Shown: positions 1 through 11,244 of the stretch, piece after piece | Position numbering within the stretch: position 1 is the first letter of the stretch | How the letters are laid out: each line of letters starts with the position of its first letter | NCBI GenBank assembly: GCA_030762175.1 | Contig: CM060833.1 | Span: forward strand, 2,081,001 to 2,145,000 | DNA length: 64,000 bases | Source: Metallyticus violacea | Lineage: Eukaryota; Arthropoda; Insecta; Mantodea; Metallyticidae | Direction of reading: 5' to 3' | The notes under the pieces: generated by a model | The model's input: only the letters and a program-made list of their open reading frames with translations | The model's database searches: none | What the model was told of the DNA's origin: nothing | Made by a program: the position numbers and the translations under genes

Positions 1-374
1 AGTATACCTGAAGTGTTCCAACCTGTTTGCCCACAGTATGAAGTTTCTTGTGGCTTTCTGGGTGTTTCCATTGCAAGGACTTTCTTCTCTGACAATGACT
101 CGTCACCAGTCACCAGCTTACGCATTTCCAGTAGCAGACGAAGGACTTCAACTTTATTGTCCTGTGTCTTTACCGTATTCAAATTGGTGTGTAGTGTTGC
201 AGGGTCGAGGCCCGTCTTACATTTCACTTCATGCGCCATCAGCCACAACTTCAATGTGCCTGGGAGACCGCGATGTTGAAGGACGACTTCGAACTTATTG
301 ACCCAGTTGTGGAAGATCTTCTGTGCAGGAGCTTCTTGACCACTACTATGAATTTTTTCCACAAAACTTTGCGG
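1..374 (-). CDS. Open frame running off the window edge, possibly gag-like
   Basis: On the minus strand a stop-free frame of about 124 codons begins just after a TAA at 377-375 and continues past base 1. No start codon is obvious, so this is probably an internal part of a larger frame. It contains blocks such as FVEKIHSSGQEAPAQ and KVEVLRLLLEMRKLVTGDE. Near the window edge, SYCGQTGWNTSGI resembles a decayed retroelement zinc knuckle (CxxC-G-xx-GH-xxxx-C) with the first Cys, the His and the last Cys replaced. That makes a gag-like retrotransposon fragment possible, but the rest of the protein is not recognised. Sequence to the left of the window would decide. Confidence 0.35.
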
Positions 375-391
375 TTAGTCTTTATCCATGT

Positions 392-1189
392 CTACTAAGC
401 CTTCCATGTCTTACTTTACTTGGCAATAAAGTAACACACACCCCTTACAACCGTCATCTAGCGTCTGCTTAGCGCACTAGTACCAGGTCGTCGCTGTACT
501 TACATATTGAGCAGCTACTGTAAATCCTTTCCGAACCCCAAATATAAAGGTAGGTCATGAGATCCCGTTCTAACATTTAGAGGTAAGAAAACGAAAACAA
601 CCTTTCAACAGTCCCACCGAGTGGGGTCCTCGGGTGCGCTTGGGAGTTGCTTTCGGGACCTCCCGAGTGATTTTCCCAAACGAATATTGGAACGGATCTT
701 TCCTTTCTATGAATTTTACTCTTTCATTCCAATAGTTCTCCTCTCCAACAGGGCGAGGTTTATTGGTACGGTATAACAATTAATTTTCTTATGCAAAGCT
801 TTCTCCCCCGGCGTTTAATACTGATGCCACGCTAAGGTATACAAAAGAGGCTGAACACTTTTGATATATGACGTAATTCGATATTCCAACAACAACACTG
901 ATGAACTCTCCTGCATCTGTCTGCTGATAGTCCAGGAATGCTATTGGATGAGGCTATCACACCGCTCAACGTGGAGTTTCTACTTTTAATCCTAATCTGG
1001 TATTGGCTGACACTAAAATATCAGCCAGAGAATCTCTGTTGCTAAACAGTTGATATCAAAATCTTTAAGAAAAACTTCGCGACTATTGGTTGCCATTCAA
1101 CATTACTCCACGTAGAATTTTTATATTGTTAAATTGCAGATTGTTATTGGCAGAAGCTAAAACACAGAGTTTCCAGAATATGTCCTTAC
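392..1189. other. No recognised gene; possible continuation of a Tc-like relic
   Basis: No coding region can be supported here. A minus-strand reading at about 931-912 gives YQQTDAGEF, which could be the decayed second catalytic motif (QQDGATAH-like) of the transposase fragment at 1190-1410, but the intervening frames are broken. A 69-codon minus frame at 570-779 has no recognisable domain. Confidence 0.4.
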
Positions 1190-1410
1190 CACTCGCACGG
1201 GGTTTTGCGTCTCGGAGCTGGATATACTACAGCCGACAGCGCCTATACTCCGAATGACCATTTTGATTGAACCATATCTCGTCTGAAAAGAACACAAGCT
1301 GTGGGTTGATTAATTCTTCAGTCACTGATGAAAGAAACCACTCACAATAACGCACACATGCTACAGGATCACCTTGTCGTAGACAACTGACATGTGATGT
1401 TTTAATATTA
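1190..1410 (-). pseudogene. Tc3-like (IS630-Tc1-mariner) transposase fragment
   Basis: Reading the minus strand gives a continuous stretch with RYCEWFLSSVTEELINPQLV followed by FFSDEIWFNQNGHSEY. The FCxWFL, DPxL and FFSDExWF order is that of a Tc3-like transposase lineage widespread in insects. The Asp in FFSDE is the first acidic residue of the DDE/D catalytic triad. Only about 70 codons around the first acidic residue are clear; the helix-turn-helix N-terminus is absent and the C-terminal part is at best badly decayed. The better preserved relatives in this window are at 39152-40456 and 58790-59160. I regard it as a dead fragment. Confidence 0.7.
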
Positions 1411-1467
1411 ACAATTTTAATGTCGTGTGTGCAGAAGACACTGAAATTCCAACTTGTGCTAATTTAG

Positions 1468-1542
<75 letters not shown>
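1468..1542. repeat. (TTA)n microsatellite
   Basis: About 25 uninterrupted copies of a TTA/AAT trinucleotide. It creates artificial poly-Tyr and poly-Asn reading frames on the two strands. Confidence 0.97.
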
Positions 1543-1544
<2 letters not shown>

Positions 1545-4067
1545 AAATTTGCACAATTTCGTCTATTTTTTCTTCTGTTAAAACTGCAATATTTTTTTGG
1601 AGGGGGGTGCTCCTTGTTTTGCAGTGAACCAGTAGTGTCAAACTTGTTCAAGAGATCATGAATTGCAGTTGTTGATAAATTCTTCATAAACGTGAAGAGC
1701 TGATTTATATTTATAATAATTTTGTTTACCCAAAAGCAAGTGAGTAATGATTTATGGTAGGAAGTAAACTACGTTGCCTGTTCAATCAGGCGTCGCAAGC
1801 TTATGGATGCCCTGAGCGAAGAACGCCCGTGGTTGAGTGCAGCTTGGTAACGCAGCATTCGCCGAGTCTTTTGCGATGCTGTGCTGAAGTCTATGGTATT
1901 GCAATCGTTGAATGAAGAATAATATGAACAGTTCCCTTGCTCAATGACAATGTCTCTGCAATCACTCAGATGATTCTCCCTTACCAGACTATCAACGGCT
2001 GCAGATGATGGTTAAGTGAGCTTGACCAAGTCTAGGCATGAAATTCACCACACCATCTGAACACTGTGCTGCGTGACAGACGCAGACAAATGTCGGCTGC
2101 ACTAACACTTGCTACCTTACTGTTCTCTGTTGTGAACGTACTCAGTTCAACGTGTGAACACTGCGTCGTCAGACCTGCTTTCTTACATACAACGCCACCT
2201 ACCAAAGTCTTAGTTCAATTGAGCAACCCTTTTACTGGCTATCTGCGCGCTCAAATGCTGCAAGTTCAAGGACAAACAGGCTGGAGGCGGCCGTGCCAGC
2301 GGTAAGGGAAACCCGGTATTATTGGTGCAGTAAGACACAGACTCTCTATCGCCATATTATCAAAGACTCTGAATTACATGTCATGTTACTACTCAAAGAT
2401 GAACACAGGAAGAGGTCTGCCGACGTCGAAGATGATCTATCTGGAAACATGTTAGGGCCCTCTTCTAAGTTCATGCCTCACCGCCGTGGATCCTGACCGC
2501 CCGGTGTCTCCCTAACCTCACCCTTTCCTCCCAGATTTGCCCCCATTGGGAATATGCCCATGCCACAGCCCATCTCAATCCAGTCATTATTGTTCCGTTT
2601 ATTTGCACACATTTTTCACGCTTTAGAACTGGCACTTCTAAGCTCATAAAATAATGTTCTAAAAGTGCTTCATTTTTATCATTGTCATCATTAAATTTTC
2701 ACCATCATAGATCTTTCTCCAAGTTTTAAAAAAATAGTAATCATTGAAGACTACATCTGGGCTGTAGAGTGGATGGCCCATATAGCTAGATCCACATTGT
2801 CCTACTAGACTCAGCATAAAACTTCTCTTTTCTTCAATTACTGTTCATGTTTTTGTAGAAGACTGGAGTAATATTCTGTCCTAAAGTGCCTAAAAGCTTG
2901 AAATTGCAAAGGTTTTTACTGGCAGAAGAGACCTCTACATCATGTCTGCAGAATGAGCCGTTACACATTTGGACATTTTGAGCTGTAGGGGAAAGTTGTC
3001 CACAGATCAAGGTTGCAAATTCTGTCAAAGTGAAATTCAATTATCTCACCGAAGATAAGATAATATATTCAATTTGAAAATATTACAAAAACGAAATAGT
3101 GCTCAGGGGCTGAAGAAAGAAAAGTAAGTTTTCTGCAATTTACCGTTTATCTGCGCCCCCACTGTTTCGGATAAACTCAAAGTATACACGAAAACCTGCC
3201 ACTGCCTTCTCAAGAGAGTACTAAAGACTTCACAACACTGCAGTCAGACATTGTGACAATGTGTTTGGTAAGATGTCTTTTTTTCTGCCTAGTTGAATTT
3301 CTAGGGTCTATAATGAGTACATATTTTTGGTAACTGCTAACACACTAAGGGGCTTTTAGAAATTATGTTTGCCCTATATGGGTGGGGGGGGGGAGTGAGC
3401 TGATTGTTCAGGAAATGACGTAAGTGTTCTTCTATCACGGGAACAAGCAAACTATAGGGCCTAATTAATATTGCTCAACTAACGTTATAGGTGCCACTGA
3501 AAATTCTCCAGGTCTTAGGAGGTTTTCGTCTTACTCCATTGCATAGTGTGTGTGTTGTTAACATAAGCTGCTTCGTGTCAACACTATAGGACCAATAATA
3601 TTTGCACCCACATTATTGTAACAAATTGTCAAATGCTCGATCGCTTTGTGCAATAAAAATGTTGTTATTTCATTGTTTGTTTTTCTTTCCACCTTCTCCC
3701 GAAAATTCTCTAAAATTGGACACAAAAGAAACGTATAAATTGCTACTACCTTTAAAAAATGTGAAAGCTCTTTTATTAATTTTCTTGTTTCAATATGATA
3801 CATTTATAAAATAAACAATTTCGAGGAAAAGAGGGTAATTTTATCCAAACTTTGAAGTACATGTGGTTTTGTTAAGTTTGTGTTGTATGTTTTTATCTCT
3901 ACTGTCCAGTCAACAAAAGCTAATCGCAATATCGCTTGTCTTCAACGTGAGTTTTACGTTTTGTCGCTTTCTAAGTAACGCAGTTGTACCTATGGGGGGG
4001 GGGGGAAATAATGAAAATGTCCTAAAATCTCCATTGATCCTATCACTAGACACAAAACGAACAATGA
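1543..4067. other. AT-rich stretch with no recognised gene
   Basis: No family-level match found on either strand. The short open frames (for example 2066-2305 and 2293-2496) show no domain, and most are under 80 codons. Two long G homopolymers lie here, at 3384-3393 (10 G) and 3994-4005 (12 G). The interval ends where a short TG run begins the family C repeat. Confidence 0.5.
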
Positions 4068-4657
4068 ATGTGTGTGTAAGTTTTATCTGTTAACGCTGTA
4101 GCAGCCGCAATTTTTGCTTTTATTCTCAACGAAACGCGACATATACCATTAAAATAAATATACGAAAGTCATCAAAATCAGATAATTAGGAGTGGGGTTT
4201 ACCAGAAAACTCAAAATTTAAATATCGCTCTATCGGCACAATTTTTTTAAACGAAACTTGGTATGTGTCATTTAAATAAAATAAGCAAAATGTTTTCTGA
4301 AAATCAGGGAAATCAGGCCGTTACGAGTGGGGATATACCTGAAACCGAAATTTGAAGAGTGGGAAGGGGTTGAAACGAAATGTAAAAATCGTTCTAGCGG
4401 CCCAATTTTTAATTTATTTAAAGGAAAACCAGTACATGCCTTTGAAATAAAACAAGAAAAATAGTTTCTGAAAATCAGCGAAGACAAGCTATTATTACTC
4501 ATGGGGGTTTACCTGAAACCCAAAATTAAAAATCGCTCTAGCGGAACTAATATTTGAATCGGTCATTGCAAAGAGGCCATTAGTTAATTTTTTTTACGAA
4601 AATGAGTTATATATATATATGTGTGTGTGTGGGGGGGGGTGTAGCCGGATTATCTGT

Positions 4658-4957
4658 GTCAGTCCTGGTGGTGTAGTGGTAACCATACTTGCCTTCTAAA
4701 CCCAAGATCGCAAGTTCAAACTCGGCCAGGGCCGATGGATTTTTTCGGGAATAAAAAAATTAAGTATGGCTTCCTTCGGAAGGGAAGTAAAGCCGTGGGT
4801 CCCATGTCGTACATTTACGGCACGAAAAAGAACTCAAGCCTGAAAGAAGAGGCCTCTGAGCAAAATTTGTCGGCCGTTTCCCGCCCTGAATTGAATGGGA
4901 AGTTGATGACCTGAGATGTTAAAGAGCGTCCATAAATAAACCAAATAAAAAAAAAAA
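4658..4957 (+). mobile_element. SINE-A copy (tRNA-derived)
   Basis: Begins GTCAGTCCTGG and has an A box (TGGTGTAGTGG) and a slightly damaged B box within a tRNA-like head, an approx. 200-bp tRNA-unrelated body, the conserved tail block GATGTTAAAGAGCGTCC and a terminal A-rich run. It sits inside the family C copy, so it inserted after that repeat. I see no clean target duplication. Pol III promoter elements are internal, as in all tRNA-derived SINEs. Confidence 0.88.
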
Positions 4958-6440
4958 TGAGAAATGAGGTCACGCAGATAGATTCATTGCTAACTTGTAA
5001 AACTTTAGAGGTAAATATAAACAAGATATCTATCTACAAGGGATGATAGAATTTGAAGATGTGAAGGGCAGAAAACTGTGAAAGGAGGATCCTAAAGTAA
5101 GAAATAATAATTTTAACTATTCCATCATCACTGACAAGAAAAAAGTGCAGGTTTGCAAAAAATCCTTAATTAGCCTGCACGTTGTAACAGGAAAAAGGGT
5201 TCTTAGGTTATGTCTCTTGCTTGTCTCGAGATATGCCATTCCAGGAGAGGCTTGTTCAACCACCATATTAGTTCTTTTCCACACATTATTCAGGAAGGTA
5301 GTTCATTATTTAGACGCCCTAGTCCATGCACCAATTCTTACCTAAACGTCAAGTACAAGTTTAACTTAAAATATTTACAGGAAAATTTAAACCTAAGATT
5401 TGGGCGGCCATGGCAGCACATGTAAAGAACTCTCAGCCAAAATGCGCGGTCCACATATTGCTGAGTCTGTTAAGGGAACTTTAGTAGTAAAATTAATATC
5501 AGAAAAGGTCAAAAATATTACAACAAAATGTCGTAACGTAGAAGAATTATGTCTGTGGCTTGACTACCGCTACCAAGTCAGGGTGTTTTCTTGTGGGTCA
5601 ACTGTTTTAGTATTTATTATTTGAAAAATAAGCACTCACACTTTTTTGCATACTACGAAGACGAGGCCAAGAAAGGAGGCAACGAGGTTGCTCATTTCTA
5701 TACTGTCATACCCGGAAACAAATGTGTGCCGATCAAAATAAGATCCGCATAATGATTCGCTTTTGTTTAACACTTGTATCAGTTGAGAGATGTATGATCA
5801 TCAAATATTATTTCCCCATACAGGACACAGTTTGCTCCCAAATGATAGAAATTTTGGGATTATAAGGAAACCCGTGAGAAAATCCTATTATGATTAAAAA
5901 AGAATAGATCAAATTCTCAATGAAAACCATCGATGATGTGCCAATATTAAACTTCAAGCACTGCGGCCTACCTACTTTAAGAAGTCTTGTCTCTCCGAAG
6001 CAAGTATGGGAAACATTCCTAACGGACATACAATTTATTTTTCCCCTTCTGAATGCACGACTTTTGAATATGATGAACATTACTCTGGGAAGGTGAGAAC
6101 ACAGCAGTTCATACAGAAACATCCAATCTCCCTTACAGTTTCCATATGAAACCTGTGCTTTCTGCTGAGATAGCTTACCCTGAAAAACGGGTGCCCATTA
6201 ATGACAATAATTAGAAGATACAGTGAAAGTGATAACGTTATTCTCTCCGAATATATCGAATTTTACAAGCAACTACAAGAATGAACAATGGACATAGACA
6301 ACTGAAGATTACGTATTCAATAATCATGGGTATTTAAATAAGCAAATGATTTATACCTTGCGAGGTTTTTTCCTGCTCCTGTAAAATTTTACTTTTGTGA
6401 CTCATGGCCGATTTGAAATGATCAATTCACTTGTTTTTTC
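4958..6440. other. Unrecognised insert inside the family C copy
   Basis: About 1.5 kb separates the two parts of the family C repeat. It has no match that I recognise. A minus-strand frame of 104 codons at 5808-6122 and short plus frames at 5145-5624 show no domain and no support beyond length. Confidence 0.4.
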
Positions 6441-7105
6441 ACAAAAAATTCCGTATATACCATTTAAATAAAATAAACAAAATAGTTTCTTAAAATTAGG
6501 AAAATCTGAGTATTAGGAATAGGGATATACCTGAAACCCGAAATTTAAAATAAGTTATAGCGATTAATTGTCTCTGTATTGTTTTAAAATAAAAGGACAA
6601 ATTAATTCAGCATATAAACTGTATTTATGACGTTATATATGCTTTATATTTAACAAAAGTATCATTGTGAAGATAGCAAATGTGAAATATTAATCTAATA
6701 TGTGTGTTTGAGAATTATATTTGTATGTAAGAACGCTCTGTAATAACCTTCAGAAAACGTTTACGTTACATGTTAATAACATTTAAATTAAATTTCAAAG
6801 TCACTGAAAATCGATGTAACTTTCGATTGTTTTTATTTACTTAGTACATTGCAATTGTTTTTAAATAGTAACGTGTTTTTGTTTTATTGAAACATATGAA
6901 CATCTTCTTAAATACACAACGTAACTCGAAACTTTCTCTCTATTTTTCTCTATTTTAGTGAATGTAAAGATGATATCAAGGGCTCAGTTCATAAACATGG
7001 TTTATTTAAAATGTTTAAAAATACCCACATAGTGTAGCTTTGTCAATCAGTGATTATATATTTAATTTAGTTAATAATATATCATTAATTTTGTGATTTA
7101 ATCTC

Positions 7106-7139
<34 letters not shown>
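7106..7139. repeat. (AAT)n microsatellite inside family C
   Basis: About 11 AAT units. The equivalent site in other family C copies (13267-13305 and 26446-26497) also carries an AAT/TTA run, so the microsatellite is part of the element. Confidence 0.93.
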
Positions 7140-7142
<3 letters not shown>

Positions 7143-7490
7143 CTAAGAATATGATTTTTCTTTGTAAGTTGGCAGAGTTCTAATTTTGTTCCTCTTACTT
7201 TTCAAAATTAGAGTAATTTCATTATTTTCCAGTGATTTTGAAGGGGGGGAGCAAATAAACCTAGTTAAGTAAATTATTACAGTTAAAATGTCTTTTATTA
7301 GTTATCTTAGAGTGCAATTAACACACAGTAATGCCATAACTTATTTAACAATTTTGATTTTATATTCTTTTATATATTTTTATATTCTTTATAAATTTAT
7401 TCTATTTGCTAGCGATTTCACTTAGTTTACGCAGTTCTTAACAATTTCTTCACAGAAAACACTTTCTGTTCTCTACAATCCACAATATCA

Positions 7491-8157
7491 CAATTGAACA
7501 TTTTCACAACTGCACTGAACTCTCTCCCATAGATGTGTCACTCTCTTCTTGCACTCTCCATGTCTTTTTTTTATAGGAAAGAACGCCTTCCCAGCTTCAA
7601 ATACTTTGCAATCTTTCCGAACAATTTGAGTAGGACATTTGACATTGTAAGAGAAGAGGAAATACTTGCTACAGTTTTTAACAGGAAGTCGAATATCATG
7701 ATACTTCCTAACCACAAAAGTTCTTGCCTCCCACTTCCCCAATGCCGTCAGTTCTTCCCGGCGTATTCCAAATATAAGAACAACTTTTTAAACAAGTGTA
7801 GGCGCATATTCAAGGAATAACCAACAGATTGTCTCTTTAAAAAGTCTTCAGTTTTTCGAATTTACTAAAAGAACGTTATCGTCAGACCAAAGACTATATA
7901 CGAGTAGTTTAACGATCTTGAACTTTAACATCATTTGAATGGTTGAAATGCCAAACGTTCTAAGTGCCATTTTTAAAATTAACAGTTTTGTTTTAAAAGT
8001 ACGTTCTATGTGCCAAGATGCATATTCCTAGTCATGTTCTAAGTGCCATGCAATGATCATATTAGTTTTTAAGGGAAAATATTTACAACACAGAAATATT
8101 TAGTAAGTTGTCACAGTTGTTTGAGTTGCGATAGAGATTTCACCAATATAGAGAAAA
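7491..8157. other. No recognised gene
   Basis: AT-rich sequence. Overlapping open frames of 84 codons (minus, 7488-7742) and 95 codons (plus, 7533-7820) occupy the same DNA, neither with a domain. Confidence 0.45.
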
Positions 8158-8185
8158 GAAGAAGAAGAAGAAGAAGAAGAAGAAG
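8158..8185. repeat. (AAG)n microsatellite
   Basis: Nine or so AAG units just upstream of a SINE-B insertion. Confidence 0.93.
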
Positions 8186-8397
8186 GGTAAGTAAAGCCTT
8201 CATTCCCCAAGATTTGCATAGATTAGGATAAAGCTATAAATCCTTTTCATGTAGTTGCAATGAAGTCAAGTGATTTCTTTAATCTTAAGAATGTTGCTGG
8301 TTCACTGTTAACATTTAATAAAAGCAACATTTCAAAATGTACAGTGCTTAAAATATCTTCATCTCATCCCTCTCAAATAGCAATTGAAACAACTTAC

Positions 8398-8706
8398 CGC
8401 CACGGGTGGCCGAGGTCGTTAAGGCATGGACTCGTGAGCGGGAGGTCTGCGGTTCGAATCCCGCCAGGACCGTCCTCCCTGACTGGGGTTTTTTCCAGGT
8501 TTTCCTCAGTCTTCATAACTGGCAAATGCCGGGGAGGTACCTAAACTTAGGCCTGGAACGCTTCCTTCCTTAAAAAAAAAAAAAATCCTTTCCCAATTTA
8601 TCATTTCATCTCATGTATCACCAGTGTCCACCGCCTGTGGTGCCTCAGTAGTAAAAACGGGCGTTAAACACTATTAAAAAAAAAAGAAAGAAAAAAAAAA
8701 AGAAAA
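8398..8706 (+). mobile_element. SINE-B copy, full length, with target duplication
   Basis: The tRNA-like head reads GTGGCCGAGGTCGTTAAGGC (A box of the Leu/Ser type) and GGTTCGAATCC (perfect B box). The body contains GGCAAATGCCGGGGAGGTAC and ends GGGCGTTAAACACTATT followed by an A-rich tail. The seven bases AACTTAC occur immediately before (8391-8397) and after (8707-8713) the element, which I read as the target-site duplication. This copy and the one at 29518-29775 are very similar to each other, which suggests fairly recent activity. Confidence 0.92.
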
Positions 8707-8713
8707 AACTTAC

Positions 8714-10233
8714 TCAGCATTAGAAGGGTGGAGAGTTTTTGAAGTTTTAAAGAGAGGAAAATCAGTGGTTGATATACAGCAACCTGTGTTTCGACCGAAA
8801 CATCAACTCCGTTCGTTTATTGGTTGATAAAAAGAAATACCGCTCATCCATTCCTTCCTAAAGAGCACAGAGAGTTTTATGAGACATCAATTTCACTCCT
8901 GTGTAAGTATTAAAAAACTAAACCCTTCCTATTAGTTGTGCGGAGAAAATATGAAGGTTCTTGTACATGTTTTAAACCCTTAATAACATGATAATAATCA
9001 TTAATGTTATTTTTTAATTATTTTCCTCTAAAACCTGAAATAAAATGTAACAAAATTTTGAAAGGCACTTGTAACCGCTTCTTCTATCATATGACACATG
9101 AACCTGCTTATTGTTATTAATTTTTTCTCCCTGACCATTGTATTTTTGGCAACAATTTGTTATACGGAATAATTTGGTAGTAAAAACGTCTTCATAATGA
9201 TTTTGGGAGCAATGATTTAAACGCTAACAGAAATGGGTAGTTTTTTTTTTATTATCCTGTAACGTTTAACATTTCTAATTTTTATTTATTCTTACTCCAT
9301 TACTCCTTGAATTGCTCATCTAAAGTTTCCTAAATTTTTCCAAAGTAGCATGTTCGATTGCAGCTTAGTTCATCTTCTTGCCTCAGTTTCACTTTTTGAA
9401 GCGAGAACCCGAGATATAAAATGGAGACTACAACAAGTCTGTTCGCTTCTCTTGTTACCAGCAAACTATTCCTCAATCATATAAACGTTAAGGATTAAGT
9501 AGGCTTTGGTATTGTCAAATAAACTGAAAGTTATAATAAATTTGTTTCCTGCATTTTCAAAATAATTCGTTGAATATACCAAACGTAGATAAGATATTGT
9601 GGATAATTAGTAAATTTAATAGTTATTAATTAATTCAATGTGTAAGACAGATTAAGGTAATATGTATTTACTTTCTGTCATGGTTTTCGTGGTCATTATA
9701 AAGGCGCTTGTTAAGCTTATAGTTTTATTGTTGAATGCATTGAAAAATAAAACAATCTGCTTATAAATTCTCAGGTGGAAGTCGGTGTGTAACGTCTCTC
9801 AGACGAGACCCATCACATGAAATCTTCTTCAAACACTTTTAACAGCACGGACTTGGTCCAATTCGCTTTGATCTGTTTTGTAGTCCACCTTTAATTAGAA
9901 ATGTTTACAGTGTTTGTGTCGAGTTTACTGAATTTGTATTGTATAATATAAAGGTAGACCACGCCTGTATCAGCATTCGGCAGTGGAAATCAAGGAGAAG
10001 TGAGTTTGCAGGTTTGCTTTACTATAATCGTTTTCCATTATTGTTTTTATGTTCATTGTTATAAAATACTTGGTTTGATTGCTTTGTATTATTAGCTGTA
10101 CATCATTTTACATCGTTTTTTCATTATTTTACATGTACGACACTTTTTCACAAAAAGCTTGGAGTACCATAATTTCTATCGCTGCATATCTGGTATTGAT
10201 GTCCACAACGACTGACGGTCTACAGCTTAGAGG
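8714..10233. other. No recognised gene
   Basis: AT-rich interval with no protein family match. A plus-strand reading near 8725-8790 (AWRVFEVLKRGKSVVDIQQ) vaguely resembles a helix-turn-helix N-terminus, but nothing follows it. Confidence 0.45.
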
Positions 10234-10775
10234 CGTGTTGTGAGGAACGGGGAATAGCATTCAATGAAGAAAAGAGGTGTTCAGGAACGGTGTACAGCAG
10301 GAAAGAGAGGTGGAAATATACAGGCCAGGCATTAGAAATTGTGGGGGAAAAAATTACACACTTGGTGGTCACTTTAACTATGAACGGAAGCTGGACAAAA
10401 CATACAGGCATCAAAAACGCAAGTGCATATTAAAAATATAGAAACATTAAAAATGTGGTAAAAATACCGGAAACAGCGCTGAGAACAATGAAAATGGTGC
10501 GCAGGGCCGAAATTTGGGGGTGGGAAAACACCGAGGAACTGAACCAGTTTCTGAAACACCTGCTACAAGTGGGGAAGGGTGCAGCAAACTGCGCGGTCCT
10601 TAAAGAGTTTGTAGCTATAACGAAAGTGTAAATTTAAAAATAATAATAACAATCAATTGTTGGTTAACAATAATGCGGGGATCAAGCAGTTAGATTGAAG
10701 GAACAAATAAGTCAAGGATGGACATCAAAAATAAGGAAAGACTTAGACAAAATTGGACTGGGGTACTTGTAAACC
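10234..10775 (+). pseudogene. LINE ORF2 C-terminal fragment
   Basis: Several plus-strand frames carry in order EKRCSGTVYS, HLVVTLTMNGSWTKHTGIKN, RRAEIWGWENTEELNQF and, at the end, LKEQISQGWTSKIRKDLDKI with GLGYL. A strained LxVTLxxNGxWxxHI block followed by xEIWGWxxxEELxxxQ is the typical region downstream of the reverse-transcriptase palm in non-LTR retrotransposons. Frameshifts separate the blocks, the palm itself is missing, and there is no endonuclease domain. This is a 5'-truncated, dead copy; the lineage cannot be fixed from this part alone. Confidence 0.75.
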
Positions 10776-10974
10776 TGCCACAACGAAAGTCCATTGCTGC
10801 TACTTTCTAATTTCTCTCACACGACCTCCCGTACGATAATTCAAGTGTCGAAGCGTGGCCTTTCATAGACGGCAGGCTGATAAGTGGGATGTCGAAATTA
10901 ACGGATAATCCCATTTATGTTAGATACATTATAAAAAATAACTTTGTTATGTTATAGTATTCTGATAAGCAAAT

Positions 10975-11244
10975 GTCGGTCCTGGTGGTGTAGTGATAAC
11001 CATACTTGCCTCCTAAACCCAAGATCGCGGGTTGAAACCCGGCGAGGATCAAGAGTAAATATCAAAGGTATGGCTTCCTTTGGAACGGAAATAACACATG
11101 AGTCCCGTGTTGTACATTTACGGCACGATAAAGAACCTCAATCCTGAAAGAAGAGGCCTCTGAGCAAAAGTGGTCGATAGTTTCAAGTCCTGGACGCTGA
11201 TAACCTGAGATGTTAAAGAGCGTCCGTAAATAAACCAAATAAAT
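10975..11244 (+). mobile_element. SINE-A copy
   Basis: Starts GTCGGTCCTGGTGGTGTAG with the A box intact. The B box is slightly altered (GGTTGAAACCC). The body carries a small internal deletion after the tRNA head, and the tail ends GATGTTAAAGAGCGTCC and ACCAAATAAA. No convincing target duplication. Confidence 0.88.

Larger units (their letters stand above)
4068..7490 (+). repeat. Family C modular repeat, plus copy, interrupted
   Basis: The copy starts at a short TG run, then has three or so degenerate modules of about 120-165 bp (4108-4600). Each carries a CAATTTTT start, a CATTTAAATAAAATAA core, the block GTTTACCTGAAACCC and an end of the form ATCGCTCTAGCGG. After an interruption (4600-6440, including a SINE) one more module follows at 6450-6560, then about 900 bp of unique AT-rich sequence with an internal (AAT)n, ending near 7400-7440 in GATTTCACTTAGTTTACGCAG. 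The same order is seen in reverse at 25960-27490 and 50705-52100. No protein is encoded. The class of element is unknown to me. Confidence 0.75.

Noticed and set aside
1425..1661. Poly-Tyr and poly-Asn frames
   Set aside because: Produced by the TTA/AAT microsatellite on both strands.
5808..6122. 104-codon minus frame
   Set aside because: No recognisable motif, no homologous copy in the window and base composition like its surroundings; likely chance.
8398..8475. Functional tRNA-Leu or tRNA-Ser gene
   Set aside because: Same reasoning: it continues into the SINE-B body with a poly-A-like tail and target duplication.
8260..8544. 94-codon plus frame with SGRSAVRIPPG-like text
   Set aside because: Translation of the tRNA head of SINE-B, not a gene. 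The same applies to frames at 30473-30742, 42746-42928, 32931-33205 and 61356-61556.
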